This document shows positions 9,384 to 18,999 of a DNA stretch of 64,000 nt, one piece after another. The DNA is taken from NCBI GenBank assembly GCA_027686065.1, contig JAQCTH010000007.1, forward strand, positions 1 to 64,000, read 5' to 3'. The position numbers and the translations under genes are program-made. How positions within the stretch are numbered: position 1 is the stretch's first letter; each line of letters begins with the position of its first letter. Below the pieces are notes generated by a model. It did no database searches, was not told the DNA's origin, and saw only the letters and a program-made list of their open reading frames with translations. Source of the stretch: Clostridiaceae bacterium AF10-41. Lineage in GTDB: Bacteria; Bacillota; Clostridia; Clostridiales; Clostridiaceae.

Positions 9384-9411
9384 TAAGAATGCTCATTATT
9401 GGGCATTCTTA
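9384..9411 (+). other. pstS-pstC intergenic hairpin
   Basis: 11-bp stem (TAAGAATGCTC against GGGCATTCTTA, one G-T pair) with a 6-nt loop and no following T run. It is more likely an mRNA stabiliser or processing site that raises pstS over the downstream membrane genes than a full terminator. Confidence 0.6.
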
Positions 9412-9432
9412 CTTTCATAGGAGAGGATAATC

Positions 9433-10320
9433 ATGTTAAACGTAAAAAAAACTAACAATAGCAAGTATGTAATAGAAAATGTATCAAAAGCGATATTTTT
9501 TGGAAGTGCTCTTATTGCAGTAATAAGTCTATTGTTAATTATAGGCTTTGTATTTTTTAAAGGGCTAAATCCATTTATAACTAAGGGATACTCATTTAAA
9601 AATTTTATTTTTGGATCAGTATGGGTACCAGGTTCAGATAAATTTGGAGTTTTACCTATGGTACTTGCATCTATATTTGGCACTTTGGGATCACTTGTGA
9701 TAGGGGTACCTATTGGAATATTAACTGCTGTGTTTATAGCAGAAATCGCACCAAGAAAAGTAGGTAAAATAATATCAGGAGCAGTTGAGCTATTAGCGGG
9801 AATTCCATCAGTTTTATATGGTGTATTCGGATTAGCAGTGGTAGTGCCATGGATTATGAATACTTTTAACCTGCCAAAAGGACAAAGCCTTTTAGCAATT
9901 ATAATAGTTTTATCTGTAATGATGTTACCAACTATAATAACAGTTTCAGAAACAGCAATTAGGGCAGTTCCTAAATCATATAAAGAGGGATCATTAGCAC
10001 TTGGTGCTTCACATATAGAAACAACTTTTAAAGTTGTTGTTCCAGCTGCAAGGTCTGGTATTTTAGCAGCAGTTGTTCTTGGAATAGGAAGAGCAATTGG
10101 TGAAACTATGGCAATAATATTAGTAGCAGGAAATTCAGCGATAATTCCAAAATCTATAATGGATTCTGTAAGACCTTTAACAACTAATATTGCCTTGGAA
10201 ATGGGTTATGCATTTGGAACACATCAGGAAATGTTATTTGCAACAGGAGTCATATTATTTTTATTTATATTATTATTAAATTTAGTATTAAGTAAACTTT
10301 CTAATAAGGAAGGTAAATAG
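9433..10320 (+). CDS. pstC: phosphate ABC transporter permease PstC
   Basis: Inner subunit of the phosphate importer, 295 aa with six predicted membrane helices. The conserved permease loop EGSLALGASHIETTFKVV (about residues 188-205), which contacts the ATPase, is present, as is the N-terminal extension typical of PstC ahead of the first permease helix. Start ATG follows AGGAGAGG. It is 2 nt from pstA, so translation is probably coupled. Expected to be induced with pstS under phosphate limitation. Confidence 0.95.
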   Translation: MLNVKKTNNSKYVIENVSKAIFFGSALIAVISLLLIIGFVFFKGLNPFITKGYSFKNFIFGSVWVPGSDKFGVLPMVLASIFGTLGSLVIGVPIGILTAVFIAEIAPRKVGKIISGAVELLAGIPSVLYGVFGLAVVVPWIMNTFNLPKGQSLLAIIIVLSVMMLPTIITVSETAIRAVPKSYKEGSLALGASHIETTFKVVVPAARSGILAAVVLGIGRAIGETMAIILVAGNSAIIPKSIMDSVRPLTTNIALEMGYAFGTHQEMLFATGVILFLFILLLNLVLSKLSNKEGK

Positions 10321-10322
10321 AT

Positions 10323-11147
10323 ATGAGAAAATTTAGAGAAAATATTCTAAAGTTATTATTATGGATTTCAGCTGGAATTACAGTTGGAGTATTAATATTT
10401 ATACTAGGTTTTATATTTGCTAAGGGATATAAACAGATAAGTATAGACTTTATAACAAAGAATTATTCAGCATCAGGCGAGGGTGGGATATTACCCATGA
10501 TAGTAGCCACTTTGTACACTGTGTTTATATCAATATTGGTAGCTACTCCAATAGGAGTCTTGGCAGCAATTTACTTAACAGAGTATGCGAAACAAGGAAA
10601 AATTGTAAAGATAATAAGATTTGCAACTGAAAGCTTATCTGGAATTCCATCCATTGTATATGGATTATTTGGATCAATATTTTTTGTTGTAACATTAAAA
10701 TTTGGATATTCTTTATTAGCAGGATCATTAACCGTTGCAATAATAATATTACCAGTAATAATAAGAACAACAGAAGAAGCTTTAAAATCAGTTCCATCTT
10801 CATATAAAGAAGCTTCACTAGGACTTGGAGCAACAAGGTTTCAAACACTATATAAGGTTATAGTACCAAGTGCTATTCCAGGAATATTAGTTGGAGTTAT
10901 ACTTTCAGTAGGACGTGTAGTTGGAGAATCAGCGGCAATATTGCTAACTGCAGGAACTGTTGCAAAAATGCCTAAAGGAATAATGTCTAGTGCTAGAACA
11001 CTGACAGTGCAATCATATTTAGTAACTCAAGAAGCCGGTAATATAGAACAAGCAGCTGCAGTTGGAATAGTATTAATAATTATTATATTAATTTTAAATA
11101 TTATAGCTAAGATTATAACCAAAAAGTTTAGCAAGGCAAATTATTAA
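10323..11147 (+). CDS. pstA: phosphate ABC transporter permease PstA
   Basis: Second membrane subunit of the phosphate importer (274 aa, about six helices). The ATPase-contact loop [18 protein letters not shown] lies near residues 161-178, and the [15 protein letters not shown] helix matches PstA. Only two bases separate it from pstC, and 19 nt from pstB. Nothing unusual is seen apart from a long open antisense frame caused by its AT-rich repetitive codons, which is not a gene. Confidence 0.95.
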   Translation: MRKFRENILKLLLWISAGITVGVLIFILGFIFAKGYKQISIDFITKNYSASGEGGILPMIVATLYTVFISILVATPIGVLAAIYLTEYAKQGKIVKIIRFATESLSGIPSIVYGLFGSIFFVVTLKFGYSLLAGSLTVAIIILPVIIRTTEEALKSVPSSYKEASLGLGATRFQTLYKVIVPSAIPGILVGVILSVGRVVGESAAILLTAGTVAKMPKGIMSSARTLTVQSYLVTQEAGNIEQAAAVGIVLIIIILILNIIAKIITKKFSKANY

Positions 11148-11166
11148 AAAACTAAGAGGTGTAAGT

Positions 11167-11931
11167 ATGTCAAATGAAATAATGCCTAAAATTAAAGTTA
11201 GAAATTTGAATTTATATTATGGTGATAACCAAGCATTAAAAAATATAAATATAGATTTAGAAGCAAATAAGGTTACTGCATTTATAGGACCTTCTGGATG
11301 TGGAAAATCAACTTTTTTAAGAACATTAAATAGGATGAATGATTTAATAGATAATGTAAAAATAGATGGAGAAATATCTGTAGATGGAGAAGATATATAT
11401 AAGAGTAAGGACGTTATTGCATTAAGAACAAAAGTAGGAATGGTATTCCAAAAACCAAATCCTTTTCCTATGTCAATTTACGATAATATAGCCTATGGAC
11501 CTAGACTTCATGGAATAAAAGATAAAAAAACGTTAGATACAATAGTGGAAAAAAGCTTAAAAGGTTCAGCTCTTTGGGATGAAGTGAAAGATAGACTTAA
11601 AAAAAGTGCTTTAGGTTTATCAGGAGGACAGCAACAAAGATTATGTATAGCTAGAACTATAGCAGTGTCGCCAGAAATTATATTAATGGATGAACCGACT
11701 TCTGCCTTAGATCCAATATCCACAAATAAAATGGAAGAATTGATGGAGGAGCTAAAAAAGAAGTATACAGTTATTATTGTAACTCATAATATGCAGCAAG
11801 CAGGAAGAATTGCTGATAAGACAGCATTTTTCTTAAATGGGGAAATAGTAGAATATGGAGATACTGAAGATATATTCTATAAACCTAAAGATAAAAGAAC
11901 AGAAGATTATATTACTGGAAGATTTGGTTAA
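11167..11931 (+). CDS. pstB: phosphate ABC transporter ATP-binding protein PstB
   Basis: Cytoplasmic ATPase of the Pst importer, 254 aa. The Walker [10 protein letters not shown] is at residues 41-49, the Q-loop in [12 protein letters not shown], the ABC signature LSGGQQQR, Walker [13 protein letters not shown] and the switch His in [17 protein letters not shown] after the P-loop is characteristic of PstB as opposed to other phosphate or phosphonate ATPases. Ribosome binding site AGAGGTG precedes ATG 11167. phoU follows 22 nt later. Confidence 0.97.
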   Translation: MSNEIMPKIKVRNLNLYYGDNQALKNINIDLEANKVTAFIGPSGCGKSTFLRTLNRMNDLIDNVKIDGEISVDGEDIYKSKDVIALRTKVGMVFQKPNPFPMSIYDNIAYGPRLHGIKDKKTLDTIVEKSLKGSALWDEVKDRLKKSALGLSGGQQQRLCIARTIAVSPEIILMDEPTSALDPISTNKMEELMEELKKKYTVIIVTHNMQQAGRIADKTAFFLNGEIVEYGDTEDIFYKPKDKRTEDYITGRFG

Positions 11932-11953
11932 AATATATAAGAGGTGATTTGAA

Positions 11954-12610
11954 ATGATGAGAGAAGTAATGAGCAACAAGATAAAGCTCTTAAATTCTGA
12001 GCTTATTGAAATGGCAAGTCTAGTTGAAAAACAAATATATGATAGCATGACGGCACTTAAGGATCAAAATTTAGAATTATCAAAAAGAGTTATGAAAGAT
12101 GATGATAAGGTAGATAATCTTCAAAAAGAAATAGAAGAAAAATGCATTAAGTTCATGGCTACTGAGTCACCACTTGCAAGGGATTTGAGAAGTATATATA
12201 CAACAACTAAAATAGTTACAGATCTTGAAAGAATGGCAGATTATGCAGTAGATATTTGCAAAATAGTTCCAAGGGTTAAGGGTGTTGATTTTTCAAATGA
12301 AATAGCACCAGTTTGGCAAATAGTAGATATAATTACAAATATGATAAAACTTTCAATTGAAGCATATGTAAATGGAGATGAAAAAGCAGCATATGAAATT
12401 TGTGATATGGATGACAGAGTAGATGAAATTTATCAAGGAATGTTTGAAATAGTACTAAAGAAAATGGGTAAAGATGAATCAATGATAAATCAAGGAACAC
12501 AAATATTATTTGCATCAAAGTATTTAGAGAGAATTGGAGACCATGTAACTAATATATGTGAATGGATAATTTTTTCAAAAGAAGGCAATTATGTGGACTT
12601 AAATGAATAG
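11954..12610 (+). CDS. phoU: phosphate signalling regulator PhoU
   Basis: All-helical metal-binding protein (218 aa) made of two repeated three-helix PhoU domains. Each repeat carries the E/DxxxD-type motif: KVTDLERMADYAVDI in the first half and KYLERIGDHVTNIC in the second. In the family it couples Pst transport status to the PhoR kinase and keeps the Pho regulon off in phosphate-rich conditions. Last gene of the operon, closed by a 20-bp terminator stem. Two nearby Met codons (11954, 11957) are both possible starts after GAGGTGA. Confidence 0.95.
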   Translation: MMREVMSNKIKLLNSELIEMASLVEKQIYDSMTALKDQNLELSKRVMKDDDKVDNLQKEIEEKCIKFMATESPLARDLRSIYTTTKIVTDLERMADYAVDICKIVPRVKGVDFSNEIAPVWQIVDIITNMIKLSIEAYVNGDEKAAYEICDMDDRVDEIYQGMFEIVLKKMGKDESMINQGTQILFASKYLERIGDHVTNICEWIIFSKEGNYVDLNE

Positions 12611-12655
12611 TCAATAAAAAACATCCCTAAAGACAGGGATGTTTTTTATTGACTA
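12609..12655 (+). terminator. strong terminator of the pst operon
   Basis: A perfect 20-bp stem (12609-12628 with 12635-12654), hexanucleotide loop and T-rich descending arm. The symmetric A/T flanks could make it work in both directions. The following 12656-12853 is AT-rich leader DNA for the next gene; no other element is clear. Confidence 0.92.
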
Positions 12656-12853
12656 GATATTATTATTAATGTAATATAACATCAAGTGATGATTATAATT
12701 AGGTGAATTGCGATTTAATATGAAAAAAGGTGATAACTTAAATATAAAGAACTTAATAAATAAGAATCTTAGATAATTTCGTTTATATATGGGGAAAATT
12801 ATTATATAAAATGACATAATATAAAGATACTTTTAAAATATTGAGGTGAGAAA

Positions 12854-14188
12854 ATGAAAAATCTAATTAAAAAAGTAGACCTTGGAAGTATTGCAGAAGA
12901 GGTTGGAATAGAGGTTAATGATGTATTAATATCAATTAATGGTACACTTATAGATGATATCATAGATTATAAATTTTTAGCAGCAGACGAAGAAGTACTT
13001 TTAGAAATTGAAAAACCTGATGGAGAAGTTTGGGAATATGAGATTGAAAAAGAATATGGAGAAGATTTAGGTATTGAATTTGATGGTGGAATAATGGATA
13101 AAGCAAAAAGATGTTCAAATAATTGTATGTTTTGCTTTATTGATCAACTTCCAAAAGGTATGAGAAATACATTATATTTCAAAGATGATGATTCAAGACT
13201 ATCCTTTTTACAGGGAAATTTTGTTACGTTGACAAATATGAAGGATGAAGATATTGATAGAATAATAAGATATAAAATAAGTCCTATAAATATTTCTGTA
13301 CATACTACTAACCCAGAACTAAGGGTGAAAATGCTAAAGAATAGATTTGCAGGAAGTATAATGGAGAGGCTTAAAAGGTTAAGAGATGCAGAAATTGTAA
13401 TGCATGCACAAATAGTATGCATACCTAATGTAAATAATGGTGAGGAGTTAAGAAAAACTATTATTGATTTATATGAATTGCATCCATATGTAAAGAATAT
13501 AGCAGTTGTACCTATAGGAATTACTAAGTTTAGAGAAAATCTTCCACATGTAGATACATTTACAAATGAAACTGCAAAAAATGAAATTATGATGGTACAG
13601 GATCTTCAAAGAAGATTTGCAGAAGAAACAGGTACTCCATTTGTAAGATTATCTGATGAATTTTATTTAGTAGCAGGTTTAGATGTTCCAAATTATGAGT
13701 TTTACTCAGAATATGAACAACTAGAAGATGGTGTAGGAATGATAAGATATTTTAGGGAAGTTACTCAAAATTCTTTAGAAGTCCTAGATAAAAATCGTAA
13801 GGGTAGTTTTTCAATGGTGACTGGAGAACTTGCATATGAAGAAATAAAAAAATGTGCAAATAATATAAAAAAACATAATCCAAATATTAAGATTGATGTA
13901 TATAAAATTATTAATAATTTCTTTGGAAATACTATAACAGTAGCCGGTCTTTTAACTGGAACTGATATAATAGATCAATTAAAAGGAAAAATAGAAACAG
14001 ATTATTTAATTATGCCAAGTAATATGTTTAGAAAAGGATATGAACTTGGCCCAGCAGATATGATTATGCTGGATGATTTAAGAATAGAAGATTTAGAAAA
14101 AGCCCTTGGAATTAAGGTTATAGTTTGTGATTATACAGGAGATGACCTTATTGATATAATAAATGAAAATTGTGAGGAGGAAAAATAA
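12854..14188 (+). CDS. DUF512 radical-SAM-like iron-sulfur protein with N-terminal PDZ-like domain
   Basis: 444 aa. Residues 1-65 resemble a PDZ domain ([20 protein letters not shown]). A CxxxCxxC cluster follows (Cys87, Cys91, Cys94 in CSNNCMFC), then a TIM-barrel-like region with [11 protein letters not shown], and a C-terminal DUF512 part. Such proteins are near-universal in clostridia and cyanobacteria, but no reaction is established. The stop overlaps the der start (TAATG), a stable pairing in clostridia, which suggests co-expression and perhaps a translation- or ribosome-related role (inference). Start ATG follows GAGGTGAG. Confidence 0.85.
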   Translation: MKNLIKKVDLGSIAEEVGIEVNDVLISINGTLIDDIIDYKFLAADEEVLLEIEKPDGEVWEYEIEKEYGEDLGIEFDGGIMDKAKRCSNNCMFCFIDQLPKGMRNTLYFKDDDSRLSFLQGNFVTLTNMKDEDIDRIIRYKISPINISVHTTNPELRVKMLKNRFAGSIMERLKRLRDAEIVMHAQIVCIPNVNNGEELRKTIIDLYELHPYVKNIAVVPIGITKFRENLPHVDTFTNETAKNEIMMVQDLQRRFAEETGTPFVRLSDEFYLVAGLDVPNYEFYSEYEQLEDGVGMIRYFREVTQNSLEVLDKNRKGSFSMVTGELAYEEIKKCANNIKKHNPNIKIDVYKIINNFFGNTITVAGLLTGTDIIDQLKGKIETDYLIMPSNMFRKGYELGPADMIMLDDLRIEDLEKALGIKVIVCDYTGDDLIDIINENCEEEK

Positions 14189-15504
14189 TGGGTAAACCGA
14201 TAGTTGCTATAGTTGGAAGACCAAATGTAGGTAAATCCACTTTATTCAATAGATTGGCAGGACATAGAATATCTATAGTTCAAGATACACCAGGAGTTAC
14301 AAGAGATAGAGTATATGCTCAAGCTGAATGGCTTAAGTACAACTTTACAATGATAGATACTGGTGGTATAGAGCCTGAAAGGGAAGATATAATAGTTAAG
14401 CAAATGAGAAGACAAGCAAATATAGCTATTGAAACGGCTGATGTTATAGTATTTGTTGTTGATGGAAAGGAAGGATTAACTCCTGCAGACCATGAAGTTG
14501 CAAGTATGCTTAGAAAAAGTAAAAAAGAAGTTGTTTTAGTTGTTAATAAAGTTGATTCTTTAAAAGAAGAAGAAAATGCTTGGGAATTTTATAACTTAGG
14601 AATTGGAGATCCAGTAACAATATCAGCATCTCAAGGACTAGGACTAGGAGATATGCTAGATAGAATAGTTGAAAATTTTGATAAGTATAATGAAGAAGAT
14701 GAAGAAGATGATTTCATTAGAATAGCAATGATAGGAAAACCTAACGTTGGTAAATCATCATTAATAAATAGACTGCTTGGAGAAGAAAGATTAATAGTTT
14801 CGGATATACCTGGAACAACAAGGGATTCCATAGATAGTACATTAGAAACTGAGAATGGAAAATTTATTTTAGTAGATACAGCAGGACTTAGGAGAAAAAG
14901 TAAAGTTAAGGAAGAAATAGAAAGATACTCTGTAATTAGAACATATACTGCAATAGAAAGAGCAGATGTATGTATATTAATGATTGATGCTACTGAAGGA
15001 GTAACTGAACAAGATGAAAAAATAATAGGTTATGCTCATGAAATGAACAAAGCTATTATGGTTATAGTTAATAAGTGGGATTTAATCGAAAAAGATGATA
15101 AAACTATGCAAAGATATAAAGAAGATTTACAAATGAGTCTTAAATTTTTAAAGTATGCAAAATACTTATTTATATCTGCAAAAACTGGTCAAAGAGCACA
15201 TAAGGTTTTAGAAATAGCAAGAGAATGTTATGATAATTACTCAAAGAGAATTCCTACTGGAATATTAAATGAAGTTATAAATAAAGCTGTGCTTATGAAA
15301 GAGCCACCAATAGTAGGGCTTAAAAGAATGAAGATTTACTATGCAACTCAAGTTGCATCAAAGCCACCAAAGTTTATATTCTTTGTTAATGATTCAAGTG
15401 CATCACATTTTTCTTACGAAAGATATCTTGAAAATCAATTAAGGGAAAGTTTTGATTTTAGTGGAACTGGTATCCAAATAGAATATAGAGAAAGGAAGGA
15501 ATAA
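14188..15504 (+). CDS. der: ribosome assembly GTPase Der (EngA)
   Basis: GTPase needed for 50S subunit maturation; unique in having two tandem G domains. The first P-loop GRPNVGKST is at residues 10-18 with DTGG(I) and NKVD. The second P-loop GKPNVGKSS is near residue 183 with DTAG(L) and NKWD. A C-terminal KH-like domain (about 350-438) has [20 protein letters not shown]. Length 438 aa is standard. It overlaps the stop of the DUF512 gene by one base and is followed 2 nt later by gpsA. Confidence 0.97.
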   Translation: MGKPIVAIVGRPNVGKSTLFNRLAGHRISIVQDTPGVTRDRVYAQAEWLKYNFTMIDTGGIEPEREDIIVKQMRRQANIAIETADVIVFVVDGKEGLTPADHEVASMLRKSKKEVVLVVNKVDSLKEEENAWEFYNLGIGDPVTISASQGLGLGDMLDRIVENFDKYNEEDEEDDFIRIAMIGKPNVGKSSLINRLLGEERLIVSDIPGTTRDSIDSTLETENGKFILVDTAGLRRKSKVKEEIERYSVIRTYTAIERADVCILMIDATEGVTEQDEKIIGYAHEMNKAIMVIVNKWDLIEKDDKTMQRYKEDLQMSLKFLKYAKYLFISAKTGQRAHKVLEIARECYDNYSKRIPTGILNEVINKAVLMKEPPIVGLKRMKIYYATQVASKPPKFIFFVNDSSASHFSYERYLENQLRESFDFSGTGIQIEYRERKE

Positions 15505-15506
15505 TA

Positions 15507-16502
15507 ATGAGTAATGTGACCTTTTTAGGAGGAGGTAGTTTTGGTACTGCGCTAGGAATACTGTTGGCTAATAAAGGTAATAAGGTTAGTATATATGATA
15601 GAGAAAAAAATACAGTTAATGATATTAATATAAATAGAAGAAATGATAGATATATTAAAGATTTACATATACCTGAAAATGTCACTGCTTATATTAATTT
15701 AGATGAAGCTATAGAAAATACAGAGTTTATAGTTTTAGCTGTACCTTCACATGCTATAAGAGTAGTAGCAAAATCATTAAAAAATAAGATAAAAAAAGAT
15801 GTTATAATTATAAGTATAGCTAAAGGAATTGAAGAAGGAAGCAATTTAAGATTATCTCAAGTTATAGAAGAGGAATTACCAAATAATAAAGTGGTAATTT
15901 TATCCGGGCCTAGTCATGCTGAAGAAGTAGCTTTTGATATTCCAACAACTGTAGTAGTAGCTTCACATCATTTAGATGCAGCTAAAAAAGTTCAAGATTT
16001 ATTTATAAGTATCAATTTTAGGGTTTATACTAATGAAGATTTGATAGGCGTTGAAATTGGTGGTGCAGTTAAAAATATAATTGCATTGGCAGCGGGAGTT
16101 TGTGACGGAATTGGATATGGGGATAATTCAAAAGCAGCACTTATGACAAGAGGTATGGCTGAAATCGTTAGGATAGGAGTTAAGCTTGGTGGTAAAGCTG
16201 AAACTTTCCTTGGACTTACTGGTATGGGAGATTTAATAGTTACTTGTACTAGTCTTCATTCTAGAAATAGAAAAGCAGGTTATTTAATAGGTACAGGAAA
16301 AACAACTGACGAAGCTATAAAAGAAGTAGGAATGGTAGTAGAAGGAATTAAAGCATGTAGAGCCTTTTATGAGTTGAAAGAAAAATTAGATATTGAAATG
16401 CCTATAACAGATGTTTTATATAAAATACTATTTGAAGAAAAGAATCCTAAAGATGCAGTAATAGATTTGATGGAAAGAGAAAGAAAAAGTGAAATATACT
16501 AA
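15507..16502 (+). CDS. gpsA: glycerol-3-phosphate dehydrogenase [NAD(P)+]
   Basis: Reduces dihydroxyacetone phosphate to sn-glycerol-3-phosphate, the backbone for membrane phospholipids. The Rossmann dinucleotide loop [10 protein letters not shown] is at residues 7-16. The catalytic Lys lies in [17 protein letters not shown], and the C-terminal domain has [11 protein letters not shown] and SRNRKAG, the family signature. 331 aa is normal. der-gpsA linkage is also found in B. subtilis, just before spoIVA, as here. A terminator follows. Confidence 0.96.
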   Translation: MSNVTFLGGGSFGTALGILLANKGNKVSIYDREKNTVNDININRRNDRYIKDLHIPENVTAYINLDEAIENTEFIVLAVPSHAIRVVAKSLKNKIKKDVIIISIAKGIEEGSNLRLSQVIEEELPNNKVVILSGPSHAEEVAFDIPTTVVVASHHLDAAKKVQDLFISINFRVYTNEDLIGVEIGGAVKNIIALAAGVCDGIGYGDNSKAALMTRGMAEIVRIGVKLGGKAETFLGLTGMGDLIVTCTSLHSRNRKAGYLIGTGKTTDEAIKEVGMVVEGIKACRAFYELKEKLDIEMPITDVLYKILFEEKNPKDAVIDLMERERKSEIY

Positions 16503-16526
16503 AAAAGTTATTGATTTAATTTATTT

Positions 16527-16558
16527 TAAAAGCTCCTAATGGAGCTTTTTTTCTTTTT
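16527..16558 (+). terminator. terminator after gpsA
   Basis: AAAAGCTCC / GGAGCTTTT hairpin with TAAT loop and a long T tract. Confidence 0.88.
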
Positions 16559-16750
16559 TTTATTAGCTAAATTTTTACTTTATTATCGATGCGTTTAGCA
16601 TTTTAATCATATATGGTAATATTATCAAAATGAAACTAATATATTATTATATATGTACTTCGAGGAATCTTTAAAAATTTTAAAAAACTGTATATTTTTT
16701 TATATCCTTGAATATATATATAGTGTTAAAAATAAATAGGAGGGTACACC

Positions 16751-18229
16751 GTGGACAGCTTTAATATATACAAGGATATAGCTGAAAGAACACAAGGGGA
16801 CATATACGTAGGTGTTGTTGGACCAGTTAGAACTGGAAAATCAACATTTATAAAGAAATTTATGGACCTTATGGTAATACCAAAGATTGATAATAATTAT
16901 AAAAAGGAAAGAGCAAAGGATGAATTACCTCAAAGTGGCTCAGGAAAAAGCATTCATACAACAGAGCCTAAGTTTGTTCCAAATGAAGCTGTAGAAATAA
17001 CTATTGATGAAGACATAAAATTTAAGGTTAGAATGGTTGATTGTGTTGGTTATATTGTAAAAGGTGCAGTAGGATATATGGATGGAGAAGAAGCTAAAAT
17101 GGTAAATACTCCATGGTACGATTACGAAATACCTTTTGAAGATGCAGCAGAAATAGGAACTAGAAAAGTTATAACAGACCATTCTACAATAGGCCTTGTA
17201 GTTACAACAGATGGAAGTATTACAGGGATAGAAAGAGATGAGTACTTAGAAGCAGAAGAAAGAGTAATAGATGAGTTAAAGGCTATAAATAAGCCTTTCA
17301 TAGTTGTACTTAATACCAAATATGTGAATGCTCCAGAGACAAGAGCAATGAAAAAAAATTTGGAAGAAAAATATGATGTTACAGTTCAAGTCATGGATGT
17401 AGCTAATATGAATGAAAGTGATGTGGAAAATATATTCAAACATGTACTTAAAGAATTCCCAGTAAAAGAAATTAATATAAATATGCCAAGTTGGGTTGAA
17501 AAATTAGAGCCTGAACACTGGCTTAAAAAGAATTTCTTTAATATAATAAAAGGAATGTGCGAAAACATAAGTAAGGTTAGAGATATTAAAACTACATTAA
17601 ATTTATTAAAAGAAGAAGAAAATTTATCTCCAACAGAAATGAGTTCAGTTGATTTGGGAGAAGGTAAGGCAAATATTACTATGAAACCTAAAGATGGGAT
17701 TTTCTATAACATACTAAGCGAAATTTGCGATTTAGATGTTCAATCAGAAAGTGATTTATTATCTTTAATAAAAGAATTAAATTTTGCTAAAAAAGAATAT
17801 GATAAAGTAAAGGATGCGCTAATTGATGTAAGAGAAACTGGTTATGGATTAGTTGCCCCTCAATTATCAGAAATGAAATTTGAAGAGCCTGAAATGGTTA
17901 AACAAGGAACAAAGTTTGGTGTGAAATTAAAAGCATCTGCACCATCGCTTCATTTTATAAAAGCTAATATAAAAACTGAAATAAGTCCTATAATGGGATC
18001 AGAAAAGGAAAGTGAAGAATTAGTAAAATCATTAATGGAGCAATTTGATAAAGACCCAGCATCCTTATGGCAAAGTAATATGTTTGGTAAACCTTTGGAA
18101 GTATTAATAAAAGAAGGGTTACAAAATAAACTATATAAGATGCCAGATGATGTACAAATTAAAATTCAGAAAACACTTCAAAAGATAATAAATGAAGGTA
18201 GTGGAGGTTTGATCTGCATTATCTTATAG
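16751..18229 (+). CDS. spoIVA: stage IV sporulation protein A, spore coat morphogenetic ATPase
   Basis: Mother-cell ATPase that polymerises on the forespore membrane, anchored by SpoVM, to form the coat basement layer. Walker A GPVRTGKST is at residues 24-32. The DELPQSGSGKSIHTTEPKFVP segment, the VDCVGY motif and the C-terminal INEGSGGLICIIL end are hallmark sequences. Exactly 492 aa, the same as in B. subtilis. GTG 16751 follows AGGAGGG at 6 nt. Likely sigma-E controlled; upstream ATATT (16692-16696) with AATATATA 14 nt later is only a weak match to a sigma-E promoter. It stands alone with a terminator. Its membrane anchor spoVM is at 36854. Confidence 0.97.
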   Translation: MDSFNIYKDIAERTQGDIYVGVVGPVRTGKSTFIKKFMDLMVIPKIDNNYKKERAKDELPQSGSGKSIHTTEPKFVPNEAVEITIDEDIKFKVRMVDCVGYIVKGAVGYMDGEEAKMVNTPWYDYEIPFEDAAEIGTRKVITDHSTIGLVVTTDGSITGIERDEYLEAEERVIDELKAINKPFIVVLNTKYVNAPETRAMKKNLEEKYDVTVQVMDVANMNESDVENIFKHVLKEFPVKEININMPSWVEKLEPEHWLKKNFFNIIKGMCENISKVRDIKTTLNLLKEEENLSPTEMSSVDLGEGKANITMKPKDGIFYNILSEICDLDVQSESDLLSLIKELNFAKKEYDKVKDALIDVRETGYGLVAPQLSEMKFEEPEMVKQGTKFGVKLKASAPSLHFIKANIKTEISPIMGSEKESEELVKSLMEQFDKDPASLWQSNMFGKPLEVLIKEGLQNKLYKMPDDVQIKIQKTLQKIINEGSGGLICIIL

Positions 18230-18268
18230 AGAAAGAGGTTAGTCTTATTAGAGGCTGACCTTTTTCTT
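18230..18268 (+). terminator. terminator after spoIVA
   Basis: Imperfect hairpin AAAGAGGTTAG / CTGACCTTTTT with G-T pairs, running into a T-rich stretch immediately after the stop codon. Confidence 0.7.
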
Positions 18269-18387
18269 TATAAAATAATAGTACATTTAAAATATATGTG
18301 TAAATTAAAACAATACTAATGAATAAGATATTAGTAAGATCTTTTAAAAATAAAGCTCATATACACTATACAGAATTGAGGGATATT

Positions 18388-18783
18388 ATGGAAGACAGAT
18401 TTTGTACCTATAAGAGAGTAGGATATTTTAAAGAAAGAATGGCAGAAAACTTAGGGGTAAAATTTACAGGTACCATCTATGCCTCCCCAGGGGTATTAAA
18501 GCATATTAAAAAAAGACATGGAAAACAGTTAAATAAAAAAATAGTTGGGAATCTAATAGAATTTATGAGGAATGTAATTGAAGATCCAGACTATATAGGG
18601 GTATATAAGCTAACTGAAAATGGAATTCATATCGAATTAATAAAAAAGGCAGAGATGAATATACTAATAGGTATAGATATAGATAGCAGAAATGATTATA
18701 TATATGTTTCAACAATGTATCCTATAAGTGAAGGTAAAATAAAAAACAGATTATACAGAGGAAAATTAATAGAATGTAAATAA
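18388..18783 (+). CDS. BECR-fold nuclease-like (PBECR) protein, unknown role
   Basis: Small basic protein (131 aa from ATG 18388). The segment GTIYASPGVLKHIKKRHGKQL (residues 28-48; His39, Arg43, His44) and the C-terminal YVSTMYPIS...KNRLYRGKL resemble the Barnase-EndoU-ColicinE5/D-RelE (PBECR) nuclease-fold domains found in phage, toxin and many clostridial proteins. I recognise the family only by motif. ATG 18388 is preceded by GAGGG at 5 nt; an upstream in-frame ATG at 18319 would add 23 residues but has no ribosome binding site. It lies alone between spoIVA and ansA, with no visible antitoxin or immunity gene. It could act on RNA or be a catalytically dead binding domain. Confidence 0.65.
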   Translation: MEDRFCTYKRVGYFKERMAENLGVKFTGTIYASPGVLKHIKKRHGKQLNKKIVGNLIEFMRNVIEDPDYIGVYKLTENGIHIELIKKAEMNILIGIDIDSRNDYIYVSTMYPISEGKIKNRLYRGKLIECK

Positions 18784-18789
18784 TAAAAG

Positions 18790-18818
18790 TTGAAACATTT
18801 TTATATAAAAGCTATAAT
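18790..18818 (+). promoter_or_regulatory. sigma-A promoter of the ansA leader
   Basis: TTGAAA (18790-18795), a 17-nt spacer and a perfect TATAAT (18813-18818). Transcription should start near 18825, giving a leader of about 175 nt before ansA. The -35 lies 7 nt after the stop of the upstream gene. Confidence 0.82.
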
Positions 18819-18842
18819 ATGTATATTGGCATGGAATTAATA

Positions 18843-18977
18843 GATTATTGAGGTGAGAAAAGGCTCCTCATACGCTGGATTTCAGTAATAAGAGATGTAG
18901 GATACGCCGCCCTACCAATAATCAAATTTAGATTTTAATTTTTAAACTTTTGGTTAATCCAAGGGTTTTTATTTTTT
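18843..18977 (+). ncRNA. candidate riboswitch-like leader RNA plus intrinsic terminator
   Basis: An 8-bp closing stem P1 (GATTATTG 18843-18850 with CAATAATC 18916-18923) encloses three hairpins. P2 is about 18851-18868 (AG, 2-nt bulge, GAG / CTC CT, loop AAAAGG). P3 is 18875-18885 (CTGG/TCAG). P4 is 18897-18915 (GTAGG/CCTAC, loop ATACGCCGC). ATACGC occurs twice, once before P3 and once in the P4 loop. A terminator hairpin follows (AAACTTTTGG 18944-18953 with CCAAGGGTTT 18959-18968, then TTTTTATTTTTT), just before the ansA ribosome binding site. This architecture is that of a transcription-terminating riboswitch, but I cannot assign it to a known class; T-box, purine, TPP, SAM, lysine and cyclic dinucleotide signatures are absent. 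Confidence 0.55.
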
Positions 18978-18999
18978 AATTAATTTTAGGAGGAAAAAT

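Noticed and set aside
10543..10848. 101-codon Leu-rich minus-strand frame within pstA
   Set aside because: Looks like a membrane protein only because it is the complement of permease codons; the plus-strand frame is a full PstA.
12720..12776. 18-codon frame upstream of the DUF512 gene
   Set aside because: Weakly spaced ribosome binding site, no recognisable sequence; could not be distinguished from chance in AT-rich DNA.
16692..16718. sigma-E promoter of spoIVA
   Set aside because: ATATT with correct spacing but the -10 (AATATATA) matches only about half of CATACAAT; such AT-rich matches are expected by chance here.
18843..18999. T-box interpretation of the ansA leader
   Set aside because: No conserved T-box antiterminator sequence (AGGGTGGNACCGCG) and too short for a stem I specifier domain.
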